A DNA stretch of 64,000 bases from Clostridiales bacterium (lineage in GTDB: Bacteria; Bacillota; Desulfotomaculia; Desulfotomaculales; VENG01). Below, piece after piece: positions 16,901 to 26,010 of the stretch; the stretch's first letter is position 1; the number at the start of each line of letters is the position of its first letter. Below the pieces are notes generated by a model. The model did no database searches and was not told the origin of the DNA. It saw only the letters and a program-made list of their open reading frames with translations. Location: the NCBI GenBank assembly GCA_021736985.1, contig JAIPEW010000004.1:1-64000 (forward strand). Reading direction: 5' to 3'. A program made the position numbers and the translations under genes.

Positions 16901-17394
16901 TTTTTTGCAGTTTCAAGATCACCTTTTATACAGCAGCTTGCCACTTCACCGGCAATACACCCGCTAAGTGCAATTAATCCTTTGCTATATTCTCTTAAAA
17001 CATTTTTATCTACCCGGGGCTTGTAATAAAAACCTTTAGTAAATGATATGGATACTAAATTTAGTAAGTTTTGGTAACCTTCCTGGTTTTCAGCAAGCAG
17101 TACCAGGTGATATGAGCTATCATCTACTTTAGGTGTACGATCTTCAATAGTCCGTGGTGCTACATAAACTTCGCAGCCTAAAATTGGTTTGATACCTTCT
17201 TTTTTACATGCTTTATAAAAATCCACTACCCCAAACATTGTACCGTGATCTGTAATTGCTATCGCCGGCATTCCAAGATTAACAGCTTTTTTGACAGTTC
17301 TATCGATGCGTGCTGCCCCGTCTAAAAGACTGTATTCTGTATGAACATGGAGGTGGACAAACTTTGAATTAGTACTAGATTTTTCATCCTGCAT
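13954..17394 (-). CDS. dnaE: DNA polymerase III alpha subunit, DnaE type
   Basis: The protein has about 1146 residues. It begins with a PHP domain (VHLHVHTEYSLLDGAARI, residues 12-30) and continues with the C-family polymerase core containing GPGRGSAAGSLVAYVLGI and the catalytic PDIDIDF. Helix-hairpin-helix and OB-fold regions lie towards the C-terminus (ITLGGMLTGIKKITTKNGEPMAF). It is DnaE rather than PolC because the exonuclease insert is absent. ATG 17394 has AAGGGTG nine bases upstream and is preferred over the GTG at 17406, which overlaps that site. It lies upstream of mtrB, with pfkA and pyk farther along. Confidence 0.96.
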   Translation of the reverse strand: MQDEKSSTNSKFVHLHVHTEYSLLDGAARIDRTVKKAVNLGMPAIAITDHGTMFGVVDFYKACKKEGIKPILGCEVYVAPRTIEDRTPKVDDSSYHLVLLAENQEGYQNLLNLVSISFTKGFYYKPRVDKNVLREYSKGLIALSGCIAGEVASCCIKGDLETAKKTALEYAEIFGPGNFYLEVQDHGFDEQKVANRGLLQLHDETGIPMVVTNDVHYTDREHWEVQDVLLCIQTGKTVDDPNRMKFGSKELYFKSEDEIKELFGEYKEAIENTFLIADRCNVEMDFDTMHLPEFSVPEEHTVDSYLEKLCIDGINWRYGSMSDIIKERFYWELSIIRQMGYSEYFLIVWDFIDFARRSKIPVGPGRGSAAGSLVAYVLGITNLDPLKYDLIFERFLNPERVSMPDIDIDFCYERRGEVINYVTEKYGVDKVAQIATFGTMAARAAVRDVGRSLGMTYGAVDKVAKLIPADPKMTIEKALKESPDLKQIYDDDRQIKKLINTASLLEGMPRHASTHAAGIVITRDPLTNYVPLYKSADGSLTTQFAKDQVEELGLLKMDMLGLRTLTVIADTLRLIKESTGEDIDIEEISLEDKNTFEMLNRADTVGVFQVESSGMRNLLRDMKPEAFEDLIALVALYRPGPLGSGMVEDFIKGKHGEKQVEYLHPMLEPILKDTYGIILYQEQVMRVASDLGGFSMGEADLMRRAMGKKKPEIIANLKNQFVDGAIIKGVDKSTAKQIFELLEYFAGYGFNKSHSAAYAMVSYYTAYLKANYPVAYMAALLTSIRDNTDKVCAYIEECRRMQLGILQPDVNESQEDFSVSGYNIRFGLAAVKNVGLAAVKSIINERVKNGVYSNYTDFCRRQNTHFLNRRLLESLIKGGALDCFNYNRAQLLTVIDTGLSVTQKSQKDKAQGQGSLLDFWQETEESAVEIDIPELEEFSCSELLSYEKDALGLYITGHPLDEFKNAIKYKVSHYVTDLKNLEEGKKITLGGMLTGIKKITTKNGEPMAFARIEDFTGSIEIVIFPSVYKKYQQIIYSERVIMLEGRISINGEELKILADSMEYLTKKTGEELYIKIDNLDNNLLKQIQRVLKNFSGSTPVYLFFSREKKMTKANKEFWVDISMPVMQELKEILGASKVKVKEIELE

Positions 17395-17468
17395 AAAATA
17401 ATTCACCCTTAGTATTTAAGTATCTACATAAATAAGTATAAAACATAACCCGGGCTTAATCAATTATT

Positions 17469-18110
17469 TTACTTCTTTTTCCAGTGATGTATATATACAT
17501 CCTGACAGGGAAAAACGGCATCTATTACAGTAACTGGAAATTTAATATTGTTTTTTTCCCATTGAGCTATTTTTTCAATGTCTTGCATAAAACCAAAACT
17601 TGCACTCCTGCCCGGATGTGCTACTAATATACTTCCGTTCTCCGCCAGGTAATTGTCAAGTATATCTAGCAAATACACGTTCAACTTGGGATCATAAGTT
17701 ACATCAGAGCAGAGTATCCAGTCAAATGTTTGGTTAATATTAAATTGCCGCCAGTCACCCAGGAAAACATTAAAATCTTTCACTCCATTATTTGCCGCAT
17801 TTTCAGAAGCTAATTCCAGTGCACCCGGTATATAGTCAGAAAAAGTTACTTTTGCACCTTTCAATCCACATATTATTCCTGCAAGTCCCAGCCCGCTGCC
17901 CAGTTCAAGCATTGACTCACCTTGTTCAAAAAAAAGATTGTTCCATATCCACCTGGCTGCTCCCTCGGCTGCCGGCCAGATTTCAGCCCAGCAGGGTACT
18001 TTATCTTCATCCTCAAGATCAGTTATTAGTGCTTCTACATTTGATACAATTTTTAACTTGATTTCCTTGTCCGGTAATAAAAATTTTATTTCACCTGTTT
18101 TAACATTCAT
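17469..18110 (-). CDS. Class I methyltransferase (METTL/lysine methyltransferase-like)
   Basis: This 213-residue protein has EIWPAAEGAARWIWNNL before motif I, MLELGSGLGLAGIICGLKGAKV, and then FSDYIPGALELASENAANN. That layout is characteristic of the Methyltransf_16 family, which includes protein-lysine methyltransferases such as the ETF-beta enzyme. A later ILCSDVTYDP fits the substrate-side DxxY-type motif of the family. ATG 18110 follows GGTGG. The substrate is unknown. A terminator-like hairpin separates it from the MoxR gene upstream. Confidence 0.72.
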   Translation of the reverse strand: MNVKTGEIKFLLPDKEIKLKIVSNVEALITDLEDEDKVPCWAEIWPAAEGAARWIWNNLFFEQGESMLELGSGLGLAGIICGLKGAKVTFSDYIPGALELASENAANNGVKDFNVFLGDWRQFNINQTFDWILCSDVTYDPKLNVYLLDILDNYLAENGSILVAHPGRSASFGFMQDIEKIAQWEKNNIKFPVTVIDAVFPCQDVYIHHWKKK

Positions 18111-18131
18111 TATTCCACCACCGGCTATTTT

Positions 18132-18157
18132 AAAAATTTACCCCTGTAAAAGGGGTT
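18132..18157 (-). terminator. Terminator downstream of the MoxR-type gene
   Basis: ACCCCTTTTACAGGGGT is followed by AAATTTTT on the minus strand. It lies between the MoxR gene and the methyltransferase gene. Confidence 0.5.
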
Positions 18158-18192
18158 AATAAAAAACTAAAAATATAAATTCTTCATAGGGC

Positions 18193-19074
18193 TTAAGCTC
18201 TACACATTTGTAACAATACCTCATATCCGCATTCCTTTTGTAAATAAACCTGGTCATCGTGGTTTTTTAGCAGCAAGTTTAAAGTTTTTTCAATATTTTC
18301 TTCCGTTAACTGATCATAATTCATTGCTGTTAGCGCTCGTGCCCAATCGATAGTCTCTGCTATAGAAGGATTCTTACGAAGTTGAAGATTTTCACGTATA
18401 TAATTAACTAATTTTACCACCTGGTACCTGAGATTATTACCTGCTTCAGGCGCCTTGATCCTAAGAATTTCGAGTTCCTTTTCTAAAGATGGATAATCAA
18501 TATACAGGTAGATGCACCGCCGTTTTAATGCATCTGATAATTCTCTTTCTCCGTTGCTTGTTAATACTACGACTGGAATTTGCGTTGAGCGTATTGTACC
18601 CAGCTCGGGAATAGAAACTTGATAATCAGACAATACTTCGAATAAAAAAGCTTCAAACTCTGGTTCTACTTTGTCGACTTCATCAATTAACAATACAGGA
18701 TTTTCTTTTGACCTAATAGCTTTTAACAAAGGGCGACTTAAAAGATATTCATCCCCAAATAGATCCTTCTCTATTTCATCTGTAGAAGAGTCATCTTTCA
18801 TTATTTGTATTTTTAGTAATTGTTTTTTATAGTTCCATTCATACAAGGCTTTTGCTTCATCAAGACCTTCGTAACACTGCAACCTGATCAACTCTACGTC
18901 CAATATCTGGCTTAAGACTTTTGCAATTTCCGTTTTCCCAACACCCGGGGCCCCTTCAACAAGCAGAGGTTTTTGTAATTTTAACGCAAGAAAAATTGTA
19001 ATGTTTACAGATTCTTCAGTTATGTACCCCTTATTTTCTAGAAATTTACTTAATTCTGTAATACTCAAATTCAT
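18193..19074 (-). CDS. MoxR-type AAA+ ATPase
   Basis: This 293-residue protein has Walker A LVEGAPGVGKTEIAKVL, Walker B LLIDEVDKVEPEFEAFL and sensor 1 VVLTSNGERELSDALKRRC. These place it in the MoxR group of chaperone-like ATPases that mature metalloenzymes or other complexes. Such genes usually sit beside a von Willebrand factor A protein, but none is present here; the neighbours are trmL and a methyltransferase. The LLKNHDD segment near the C-terminus belongs to the lid. Its client is unknown. Confidence 0.85.
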   Translation of the reverse strand: MNLSITELSKFLENKGYITEESVNITIFLALKLQKPLLVEGAPGVGKTEIAKVLSQILDVELIRLQCYEGLDEAKALYEWNYKKQLLKIQIMKDDSSTDEIEKDLFGDEYLLSRPLLKAIRSKENPVLLIDEVDKVEPEFEAFLFEVLSDYQVSIPELGTIRSTQIPVVVLTSNGERELSDALKRRCIYLYIDYPSLEKELEILRIKAPEAGNNLRYQVVKLVNYIRENLQLRKNPSIAETIDWARALTAMNYDQLTEENIEKTLNLLLKNHDDQVYLQKECGYEVLLQMCRA

Positions 19075-19099
19075 AAATATCCTACCTTTATTAATAGTA

Positions 19100-19558
19100 T
19101 TAGTACATATTCTTAAACCCGGTTTGTCTTAAGCATTCGTACAATACAATACTAACTGAATTAGATAAATTTAGAGACCTTACATTGTTCAACATAGGTA
19201 TACGCAGGCAGTTCTTCCTATATTTTGAAATAATCCATGCGGGTAACCCTGCAGTTTCTTTGCCAAAAACTAAAAAATCATTTTCATAAAAACCTGCTTC
19301 CGTATAACAACTTTCACCCTTAGTACTTATAAAATAAAAATTGTTATAAGGATATAATCTAAAAACTTCCTGAATGTTCTCGTGATAATGAATATTTAAT
19401 AGATACCAGTAATCTAAACCAGCTCTTTTTAAATGAGCATCATCTACATTAAAACCCAGGGGCTTTACAAGATGCAAACCTGTACCTGTAACAGAACAGG
19501 TGCGTGCTATATTTCCAGTATTCCCAGGAATCTCAGGTTCTACTAAAACTACGTGCAA
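19100..19558 (-). CDS. trmL: tRNA (cytidine/uridine-34 2'-O)-methyltransferase
   Basis: The enzyme is about 152 residues, the usual size for this small SPOUT family. Motifs are VVLVEPEIPGNTGNIARTC at the N-terminus, FGKETAGLP, and the knot segment IPMLNNVRSLNLSNSVSIVLYE. It methylates the wobble-nucleotide ribose of leucine tRNAs. The start is TTG 19558 behind AGGAGG; the ORF-track start overlaps nth and lacks a ribosome site. It follows nth by 20 bp. Confidence 0.92.
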   Translation of the reverse strand: MHVVLVEPEIPGNTGNIARTCSVTGTGLHLVKPLGFNVDDAHLKRAGLDYWYLLNIHYHENIQEVFRLYPYNNFYFISTKGESCYTEAGFYENDFLVFGKETAGLPAWIISKYRKNCLRIPMLNNVRSLNLSNSVSIVLYECLRQTGFKNMY

Positions 19559-19578
19559 AATACTGCCTCCTGCTGTTT

Positions 19579-20220
19579 TTAAATATTTACTGATATACAA
19601 TAACTTTGAAGTATACAGTTCATACACTGTGGATTACGCGACTTGCACACATTTCTTCCATGTAAGATTAATAAATAATGGAAATCACCAACTATACTTT
19701 CAGGTACTACATATAAAAGTTCTCTTTCAACTTTTTCTACTGTATTTCCTTCCACTAGACCTAATCTTTTAGATACCCTGAAAACATGTGTATCTACAGG
19801 CATAGCGGGTTGACCAAATGCTGCACTTAGAACAACATTTGCAGTTTTTCTCCCTACTCCGGGCAGTTCTACAAGTTCTTTTAAACTATCCGGTACTTGT
19901 GAATTATATTTTTTCATTAAAATTTTGCTTGCCTTTATGATATTGCGGGACTTATTTTTATAGAGACCACACATAACTATAAACGGTTCCAATTCTTCTG
20001 GAAAAATTTTAGCAAAATCTTCTGGGGTATTATAATGTTTAAACAACTCATCTGTTGCATTATTCACCTGCTTATCCGTTGATTGTGCTGACAATATTGT
20101 TGATACAAGTAGTTCAAAGGGTGTATTAAAATGTAGACCTGTTTTCTTATATTGAGGGTATTCTTTTACAAGTAAAATATAAATTTTTTTAACCTTTTGA
20201 TTTTTATTGATTTTTATCAC
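19579..20220 (-). CDS. nth: Endonuclease III (DNA glycosylase/AP lyase)
   Basis: The 213-residue protein has the helix-hairpin-helix LPGVGRKTANVVLSAAFG with the catalytic Lys, the catalytic Asp in MPVDTHVFRVSKRLGLV, and the iron-sulfur ligands C-x6-C-x2-C-x5-C at the C-terminus (CKSRNPQCMNC). It removes oxidised pyrimidines from DNA. GTG 20220 is the likely start, with a weak ribosome site. It heads a run nth-trmL-moxR and is divergent from the DUF4912 gene. Confidence 0.95.
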   Translation of the reverse strand: MIKINKNQKVKKIYILLVKEYPQYKKTGLHFNTPFELLVSTILSAQSTDKQVNNATDELFKHYNTPEDFAKIFPEELEPFIVMCGLYKNKSRNIIKASKILMKKYNSQVPDSLKELVELPGVGRKTANVVLSAAFGQPAMPVDTHVFRVSKRLGLVEGNTVEKVERELLYVVPESIVGDFHYLLILHGRNVCKSRNPQCMNCILQSYCISVNI

Positions 20221-20430
20221 ATCTTTTTATAAACATTGTATAGCAATATATAACAAATCTCAATAATATTTTATTTCCTTACAAAACCGTAAAATTTTTT
20301 ATTTATAAAGCTAATAACAGTTGGTAATAATAAAAAAAGCTTTGGTGAAATTAAAGGTGTTATGACCGCCAATTGTTTCAAAATCATCATGAATAATTAT
20401 GTATTTATGTATTTTAGGAGGGGAATAACA

Positions 20431-21141
20431 ATGAATGCATTATTTTTTATTGCAGGTATTTCAGTTTTACTTGCCCTGTCAGCAATTTATTTGTTTTTCA
20501 AAAAATTTCAAAAAAATATTAAAGAAGAAACAAAACCACAGTTTAACGAAGAAATCGCAGAAGAATTGGCGGTACCTATCGAACCACAAAAACAAGAATT
20601 ATGTGAAGAATTACCTCATAACTACGGGGTTGACAGGTTATTATTATTAGTTCGCGATCCACAATGGCTTTATGCATACTGGGAAATTACTGCTACTAAA
20701 CAGGAGGAATTTAACAGTAATTACGGTACAGGAACCTGGAACTCATCTCGCCCTGCACTGAGGGTATATGAGATAGACAAAGAACCTGAGAATGAAGAAA
20801 ATTACAATCATTTTACGGATATTGATATAAATGATTTTGACGACAACTGGCATATTAATGTCGGAAAAGCAAACCACAGTTTTTGCATTGATATAGGAAG
20901 AGTGCTTCCAAATGGAAAATTTATAACTATCTTGCGCTCTAATACTGTTACAACCCCTCGTGAAAACATATCAGATTGCTTAGACGAAGAGTGGATGTGG
21001 ATAGAGGATATATATAAATCTCTTAATAAAATACCTTACGGAGTTTCTTCTCCCGGTATTTCAGAAAAATATACAATTTTACCACTGGGTATAAGTTCGC
21101 CTGGCGTAAATTCACTCAGTCAAGTTAGTTCTGAAAATTAA
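20431..21141 (+). CDS. DUF4912 domain protein with N-terminal membrane anchor
   Basis: This 236-residue protein starts at ATG 20431 behind GGAGGGG, not at the ORF-track start. Residues 3-21 form a membrane segment (LFFIAGISVLLALSAIYLF), followed by a charged linker. The DUF4912 domain follows, with LLLLVRDPQWLYAYWEIT, ALRVYEI, FCIDIGRVLPNGKFI and ILRSNTVTTPRE. Its fold is thought to resemble carbohydrate-binding or immunoglobulin-like domains. Repeated Gly/Ser/Pro motifs (GVSSPGIS, GISSPGVN) near the C-terminus are notable. It precedes a GH57 enzyme by 20 bp, so a role in alpha-glucan handling at the membrane is inferred. Confidence 0.75.
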   Translation: MNALFFIAGISVLLALSAIYLFFKKFQKNIKEETKPQFNEEIAEELAVPIEPQKQELCEELPHNYGVDRLLLLVRDPQWLYAYWEITATKQEEFNSNYGTGTWNSSRPALRVYEIDKEPENEENYNHFTDIDINDFDDNWHINVGKANHSFCIDIGRVLPNGKFITILRSNTVTTPRENISDCLDEEWMWIEDIYKSLNKIPYGVSSPGISEKYTILPLGISSPGVNSLSQVSSEN

Positions 21142-21161
21142 TTATATAAAGGAGTGATATT

Positions 21162-22763
21162 TTGGCTAAAGGTTACCTGGCACTGGTTTTACATGCTCAC
21201 TTGCCTTATATAAGGCATCCAGAAGATGAGAATTTTTTGGAAGAGAAATGGCTGTACGAAGCTATTACAGAAACATATATTCCCCTGATTGAATCTTTTA
21301 ACCGTCTTGTTCAAGAAGGTATTCCTTTTAGAATAACTGTATCATTATCTCCACCATTATTATCTATGCTTACAGACAGGTTGTTACAAGAAAGATACAC
21401 AAAACACCTGGATAAACTGATAGAATTATCAGAAAAAGAGGTTGAGCTAAACAGAAATACACCTTTTTATGAAACAGCTGTTATGTACAGGAATCAATTT
21501 TATCGCACCAGGTACATTTTTTGTGAACAATACGGGTGTAATTTAGTACAAGCATTTAGAACACTTGAAGAACAGGGACGCCTGGAACTTATTACCTGTG
21601 CCGGAACACACGGTTTTTTACCACTAATGAAAGTAAATCCAAGTGCAGTAAGAGCACAAGTAGGGATGGCCGTAGAAATACACAGGCAGTACTTTAATAA
21701 ATCCCCCAGGGGAATCTGGCTGCCTGAATGTGCTTATACGCAGGGGATTGATAATATTTTAAAAGAATTTAACTTGCGGTTCTTTTTTACTGATTCACAC
21801 GGTGTCCTTTTTGCTTCGCATCGCCCCCGTTTTGGATTGTTTGCACCGATATATTGTCCTAATACCGGTCTAGCTGCATTTGCCAGGGACATTGAATCAT
21901 CAAAACAGGTATGGAGTGCAGATGAAGGATACCCGGGTGATAGCAACTATCGTGAATTCTTTAGAGATATCGGGTTTGAAAGAGAGCTGGATTACATAAA
22001 ACCCTATATTCACCCGGATGGTATTAGAGTACACACGGGAATTAAATATTTTCGAATTACTGGACGCACACAAGATAAAGAACCTTATAATCCTCACTCG
22101 GCACATCAAAAAGCTATTGAACATGCAGGAAACTTTTTATTTAACAGGGAAAAACAGGTCGAATTTCTTTCTTCCATAATGGAGCGGCCTCCTATAATTA
22201 TAGCCCCGTATGATGCTGAACTATATGGTCACTGGTGGTTTGAAGGACCCGTATTCCTGGAGCATTTAATAAGAAAAATGCATTATAATCAAGATACTGT
22301 TAAACTCATAACTCCAGGCGATTACTTACAGATGTTTCCTTGCAACCAGGTTGCCACACCATGTGATTCTACATGGGGAAATAAGGGATATAATGAAGTC
22401 TGGCTGTGCGGGGCAAATGATTGGATATACAGGCATTTACACATTGCTGCTGACAGGATGGAAGAATTATCAAACAAGTATCCAAACGCAGATGGTATAT
22501 TAGAAAGAGCTTTAAAACAGGCAGCCCGGGAATTATTATTAGCTCAAAGCAGTGATTGGGCCTTTATCATGAAAACCGGCACAATGGTAAATTATGCTGT
22601 GAATCGTACTAAAAGACATCTATTAAATTTCTTGGGTCTATACAAACAAATAAATGAGAACAGGCTAGAAGAAACGTGGATTTCTGAATTAGAAAATAAA
22701 AACAATATCTTCCCTAATATTAATTATCATTTATATAGAAGCCATTATAATGTTTCAGCCTAA
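21162..22763 (+). CDS. GH57 family 1,4-alpha-glucan branching enzyme
   Basis: This 533-residue protein shows the GH57 conserved regions: LVLHAHLPYIRHP at the N-terminus, ITCAGTHGFLPLM, WLPECAY with the catalytic Glu, and APYDAELYGHWWFEGP with the catalytic Asp. A C-terminal helical DUF1957 domain follows (LLLAQSSDWAFIMKTGTM). This architecture is that of GH57 glycogen branching enzymes rather than amylopullulanases. The start is TTG 21162 behind AAAGGAGTG. It forms a plus-strand pair with the DUF4912 gene and faces a minus-strand glucan-synthesis pair across a group II intron relic. Confidence 0.9.
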   Translation: MAKGYLALVLHAHLPYIRHPEDENFLEEKWLYEAITETYIPLIESFNRLVQEGIPFRITVSLSPPLLSMLTDRLLQERYTKHLDKLIELSEKEVELNRNTPFYETAVMYRNQFYRTRYIFCEQYGCNLVQAFRTLEEQGRLELITCAGTHGFLPLMKVNPSAVRAQVGMAVEIHRQYFNKSPRGIWLPECAYTQGIDNILKEFNLRFFFTDSHGVLFASHRPRFGLFAPIYCPNTGLAAFARDIESSKQVWSADEGYPGDSNYREFFRDIGFERELDYIKPYIHPDGIRVHTGIKYFRITGRTQDKEPYNPHSAHQKAIEHAGNFLFNREKQVEFLSSIMERPPIIIAPYDAELYGHWWFEGPVFLEHLIRKMHYNQDTVKLITPGDYLQMFPCNQVATPCDSTWGNKGYNEVWLCGANDWIYRHLHIAADRMEELSNKYPNADGILERALKQAARELLLAQSSDWAFIMKTGTMVNYAVNRTKRHLLNFLGLYKQINENRLEETWISELENKNNIFPNINYHLYRSHYNVSA

Positions 22764-22769
22764 AATAGG

Positions 22770-23480
22770 CAGGAGAACTACTCACATGGCTCCCCCATCA
22801 TCAAACCAGAACTTGAACTAATATATTACTAATTTTGCGCATATTGCATTTTGTGAACGCGGTCAGAGGTGTAATACTCATGTCCGCGTTTTTGGCATCC
22901 CCGGTGGTTAGAGTATTAATGTGTGAAGCCACAAGGTCGCCATTTCCCTTTACATTCAAAAAATGTCTGGTCATCTTCCTGCTTCCGTATTATGAGGGCG
23001 TCTGATTTTTCCGCTCGTTACCACAATTTCGGCATAGTCTTATGTATTGGCATCCTTTTCAGGTAAAACGGAGATCTCACGGGTCACTACACCTTCCTTC
23101 TGAACATACCCAGCACCTTCACTTGACAAGCCCCTTGCAACTCGGCTAGTTCATTAGGTGATAGATATCGTTAGATAGACTTCCTGTTATTTTCGTACAG
23201 TCGTCGTCGACTTGACCTGCCACGTGTGGCTTTACGTTCTCGCATTTGGGTTTGCCCATCCGCCTGCGATCTCCAATTATCCGCATCTTCTTAGACAGTT
23301 CCTCGCGAAACTGCCCTGATTAGGCTTCCCGGGTTGTACTAGCACTACCAGGGAAAGACTTCTACCTTCGAGATTTTAACCTTCCAGACTCCCGGTTCAT
23401 TTTTACCACGGTAACGTTGCCGCTGTCTTTAACGGTTAAAATACTGCATCTTTGTTCAGTAGTGCAACTGCCGGGCGCAC
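22770..23480 (-). mobile_element. ORF-less group II intron remnant
   Basis: The minus strand starts at 23480 with GTGCGCCCGGC, directly after the T-tract of the terminator at 23482-23515. Blocks such as TCGAAGGTAGAAGTC and CCGGGAAGCC follow, typical of bacterial intron domain I. No reverse transcriptase frame survives in this 710-bp gap. The 3' boundary is uncertain; a segment GAGCCATGTGAGTAGTTCTCC near 22780-22800 resembles a shortened domain V. The position just behind a terminator matches class C insertion habits. Confidence 0.65.
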
Positions 23481-23481
23481 C

Positions 23482-23515
23482 AAAAAAGCCGGAACATTTA
23501 TAGTTCCGGCTTTTA
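23482..23515 (-). terminator. Terminator of the nucleotidyltransferase-PMM gene
   Basis: AAAGCCGGAAC-TATAAAT-GTTCCGGCTTTTTTG lies 18 bp after the stop codon on the minus strand. The group II intron 5' end begins immediately after its T-run. Confidence 0.9.
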
Positions 23516-23532
23516 CATTTATTTTTTCTTGC

Positions 23533-25995
23533 TTAACCTGCTGTATTTTTACTTATGATGTCATTTATTTTATTACTATAAAATTCTGCTAAAGATTCTG
23601 CTACTTCCATGTTAACACCTTCACTGAATATTCGGCACACCGGTTCTTCAGGATCAGGAAGTACCAGAGTCCATCCTTCCGGGTGAAAAGCTTTTACACC
23701 GTCTAACATCTCTAAATCTTCACTTGGTTTTTCCTCTATAAGTTTGCGGATAACACGTCCTTTAGTTTCCCAGGGTACATGTACTTCTTTTCTATCCATA
23801 AAAAATATTGGTATTTCTTGCCTGATTTGTGATAATAAAATGTCTTCACTGGCAACAAAATCAAGAATCTCAAAAAAAGCTGCCAGCGCATCAAAATTCA
23901 TTAAAAATTGAGAAAATGCATTAGCATTAAACAGCTGCTCTGAAAAGTCTTCCAGCGCTGTTTTAGTACGAATCACCTTGGATGAGTACTTTTGTGCCAG
24001 GCTTTCAATAGTTTTAGATGCAGTAACTGGAACAACAACTGGTTCCTTATGACGTTTTAAAGCAATAAGAGCTATTAAAGCTGTAAGCAAATCTTCCTGG
24101 ATTATCTCACCCTGTTCATCAATAAGTATTAGACTGTCAGCATTATTGTCTATAATTACACCCATTGATGCATTTTCTGAAATAACTTTTTTAGAAAAAA
24201 TTGTTACATTTTTTTGATAATATTCAAGCCAACTGTTGTTACAATCTTCTGCGCAAACATTTTTAAACTCAATATTAAGCCTCTGGCTTAAATTCTCTAT
24301 AATTGTCCCTAGATTATGGGTATCATAAGCTGTTACTATTTTATAATTTTTATTTTTTAATATTTCTGTTTGAGTATTATTTACTATAAAATTAATATAT
24401 TCTTTAATTATACCTGCCATTGGGATACCAGGAATAATATTTTCACTTTCTGATCTTCGAAAGTCTTCTTTATTTAACGTGTTTTCTATTTTACGTTCTT
24501 TACTACGGGAAATATTACTTCCCTTTTCATTGGTCAATATTAATTTAATAACTCCGTTAAATTGTGATGAGTTCTTTATATGTATACCTGCATGATAATT
24601 GTATGATCTTACAGCAAACCTGTGCACTGGAGTAATAATTTTTCCCAAATCATGTACTTCTATTCCCACCGACTGTAAACCGCAAGAAAATGCTTTTTTA
24701 AACATATTAGAAACATGATAATTATCACAGCTTATTGCAACTTTTTCTCCATTTCCTAAAGTTGAACCATATGCTGCAGCAAGCTTGGTTACAAATTCCG
24801 GAGTCAATTCTATATTTACTTTGCCGCTTATACCTTCCAATCCAAATAACTTTTTATTCTGCCGGGTACCCCATATTATACTTTCCTGCACAGTTGCTCC
24901 CGCTTCTATAGTTTTTTGCGGCCATAATTTTACTCCTGGTTTTATTATACATCTTTCTTTTATCTGGCACTCACTTCCAATTGTTGCTTGTTCATACACT
25001 CCTGCATTTGATTTTATTTCTACTCTGCTGCCAATAACTGTACCTCGTAAGGAGACAGCTGGATCAATTTTAACATTATTCCATAATATACTCCTTTTTA
25101 TTGATGAATTTTTACTTATAATTGTATTTTCTCCAATCACTGTATAAGAATCTATATTAACATCTTTTTGTATTTTTGTATTATCACCTATAAAAACTGG
25201 AGGTTCAATATTTGCAGAAGGGTGTATCTCAGTATTCTTACCAACCCGTATACCAGGAAACAGCTCATGTCCGTGCAGTTCAACCTTTACTTTATGGTTT
25301 AATATGTCCTGGTGTGCTTCCCAATACTGATTAATATTTCCAATGTCGCACCAGTAACCGGATAGAACAACACCGTACAATGGCTTGCCATCTCTAAGTA
25401 ATAAAGGGAAAAGATCTTTACTAAAGTCAAATTTTTGTCCGAAAGCAAAATAATCTAAAACTTCCGGTTCAAGTATATAAATACCGGTATTAACAGTATC
25501 ACTGAATACTTCTCCCCAGCTTGGTTTTTCTAAAAACCTGCGTATGTGACCATCTTCTCTTGTAATTACTACGCCATATTCCAGAGGTGAATTTACTCTA
25601 GTTAAGACAAGTGATGCCATAGAACCTTTTTCTTTATGAAATTTGATAGCCTGAGAGAGATCTAGGTCAGTTAATGCATCCCCACTGATAACTAAAAATG
25701 TTTCATCTAAAAAATCCTGTGCATTTTTCACACTACCAGCTGTTCCCAACGGCACATCTTCAATATAATATTTAAAATTAACTCCGTATTCTGCTCCACT
25801 GCCGAAATAATCCCTTATAACTTCAGGCATATATTGCAGTGTTATCCCTATATTTTGCATTCCGTGCTTCTTTAAAAGGTTTACAATATGGCACATTATT
25901 GGTTTATTTAGTACCGGGACCATGGGCTTGGGCCTGTCACATGTCAACGGGCGTAATCGTGAACCCTCTCCTCCCGCCATTATAACAGCTTTCAA
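23533..25995 (-). CDS. Sugar-1-phosphate nucleotidyltransferase fused to a degenerate phosphomannomutase domain
   Basis: The 820-residue fusion has an N-terminal nucleotidyltransferase ([18 protein letters not shown], residues 1-235) and a left-handed beta-helix repeat ([19 protein letters not shown], about 250-370). A PMM/PGM-like C-terminal half follows (about 385-815). The transferase motifs are intact. In the mutase half the usual phosphoserine loop TASHNP is not found; the matching region reads [14 protein letters not shown]. The metal loop DGDxDR is replaced by DNNADS. The mutase half is therefore probably inactive and may regulate or bind sugar phosphate. The start is TTG 25995 behind GGAGGG. 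It follows the GT4 gene within 20 bp in an alpha-glucan cluster. Confidence 0.85.
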   Translation of the reverse strand: MKAVIMAGGEGSRLRPLTCDRPKPMVPVLNKPIMCHIVNLLKKHGMQNIGITLQYMPEVIRDYFGSGAEYGVNFKYYIEDVPLGTAGSVKNAQDFLDETFLVISGDALTDLDLSQAIKFHKEKGSMASLVLTRVNSPLEYGVVITREDGHIRRFLEKPSWGEVFSDTVNTGIYILEPEVLDYFAFGQKFDFSKDLFPLLLRDGKPLYGVVLSGYWCDIGNINQYWEAHQDILNHKVKVELHGHELFPGIRVGKNTEIHPSANIEPPVFIGDNTKIQKDVNIDSYTVIGENTIISKNSSIKRSILWNNVKIDPAVSLRGTVIGSRVEIKSNAGVYEQATIGSECQIKERCIIKPGVKLWPQKTIEAGATVQESIIWGTRQNKKLFGLEGISGKVNIELTPEFVTKLAAAYGSTLGNGEKVAISCDNYHVSNMFKKAFSCGLQSVGIEVHDLGKIITPVHRFAVRSYNYHAGIHIKNSSQFNGVIKLILTNEKGSNISRSKERKIENTLNKEDFRRSESENIIPGIPMAGIIKEYINFIVNNTQTEILKNKNYKIVTAYDTHNLGTIIENLSQRLNIEFKNVCAEDCNNSWLEYYQKNVTIFSKKVISENASMGVIIDNNADSLILIDEQGEIIQEDLLTALIALIALKRHKEPVVVPVTASKTIESLAQKYSSKVIRTKTALEDFSEQLFNANAFSQFLMNFDALAAFFEILDFVASEDILLSQIRQEIPIFFMDRKEVHVPWETKGRVIRKLIEEKPSEDLEMLDGVKAFHPEGWTLVLPDPEEPVCRIFSEGVNMEVAESLAEFYSNKINDIISKNTAG

Positions 25996-26010
25996 AAGAC
26001 ATCCCTCCTT

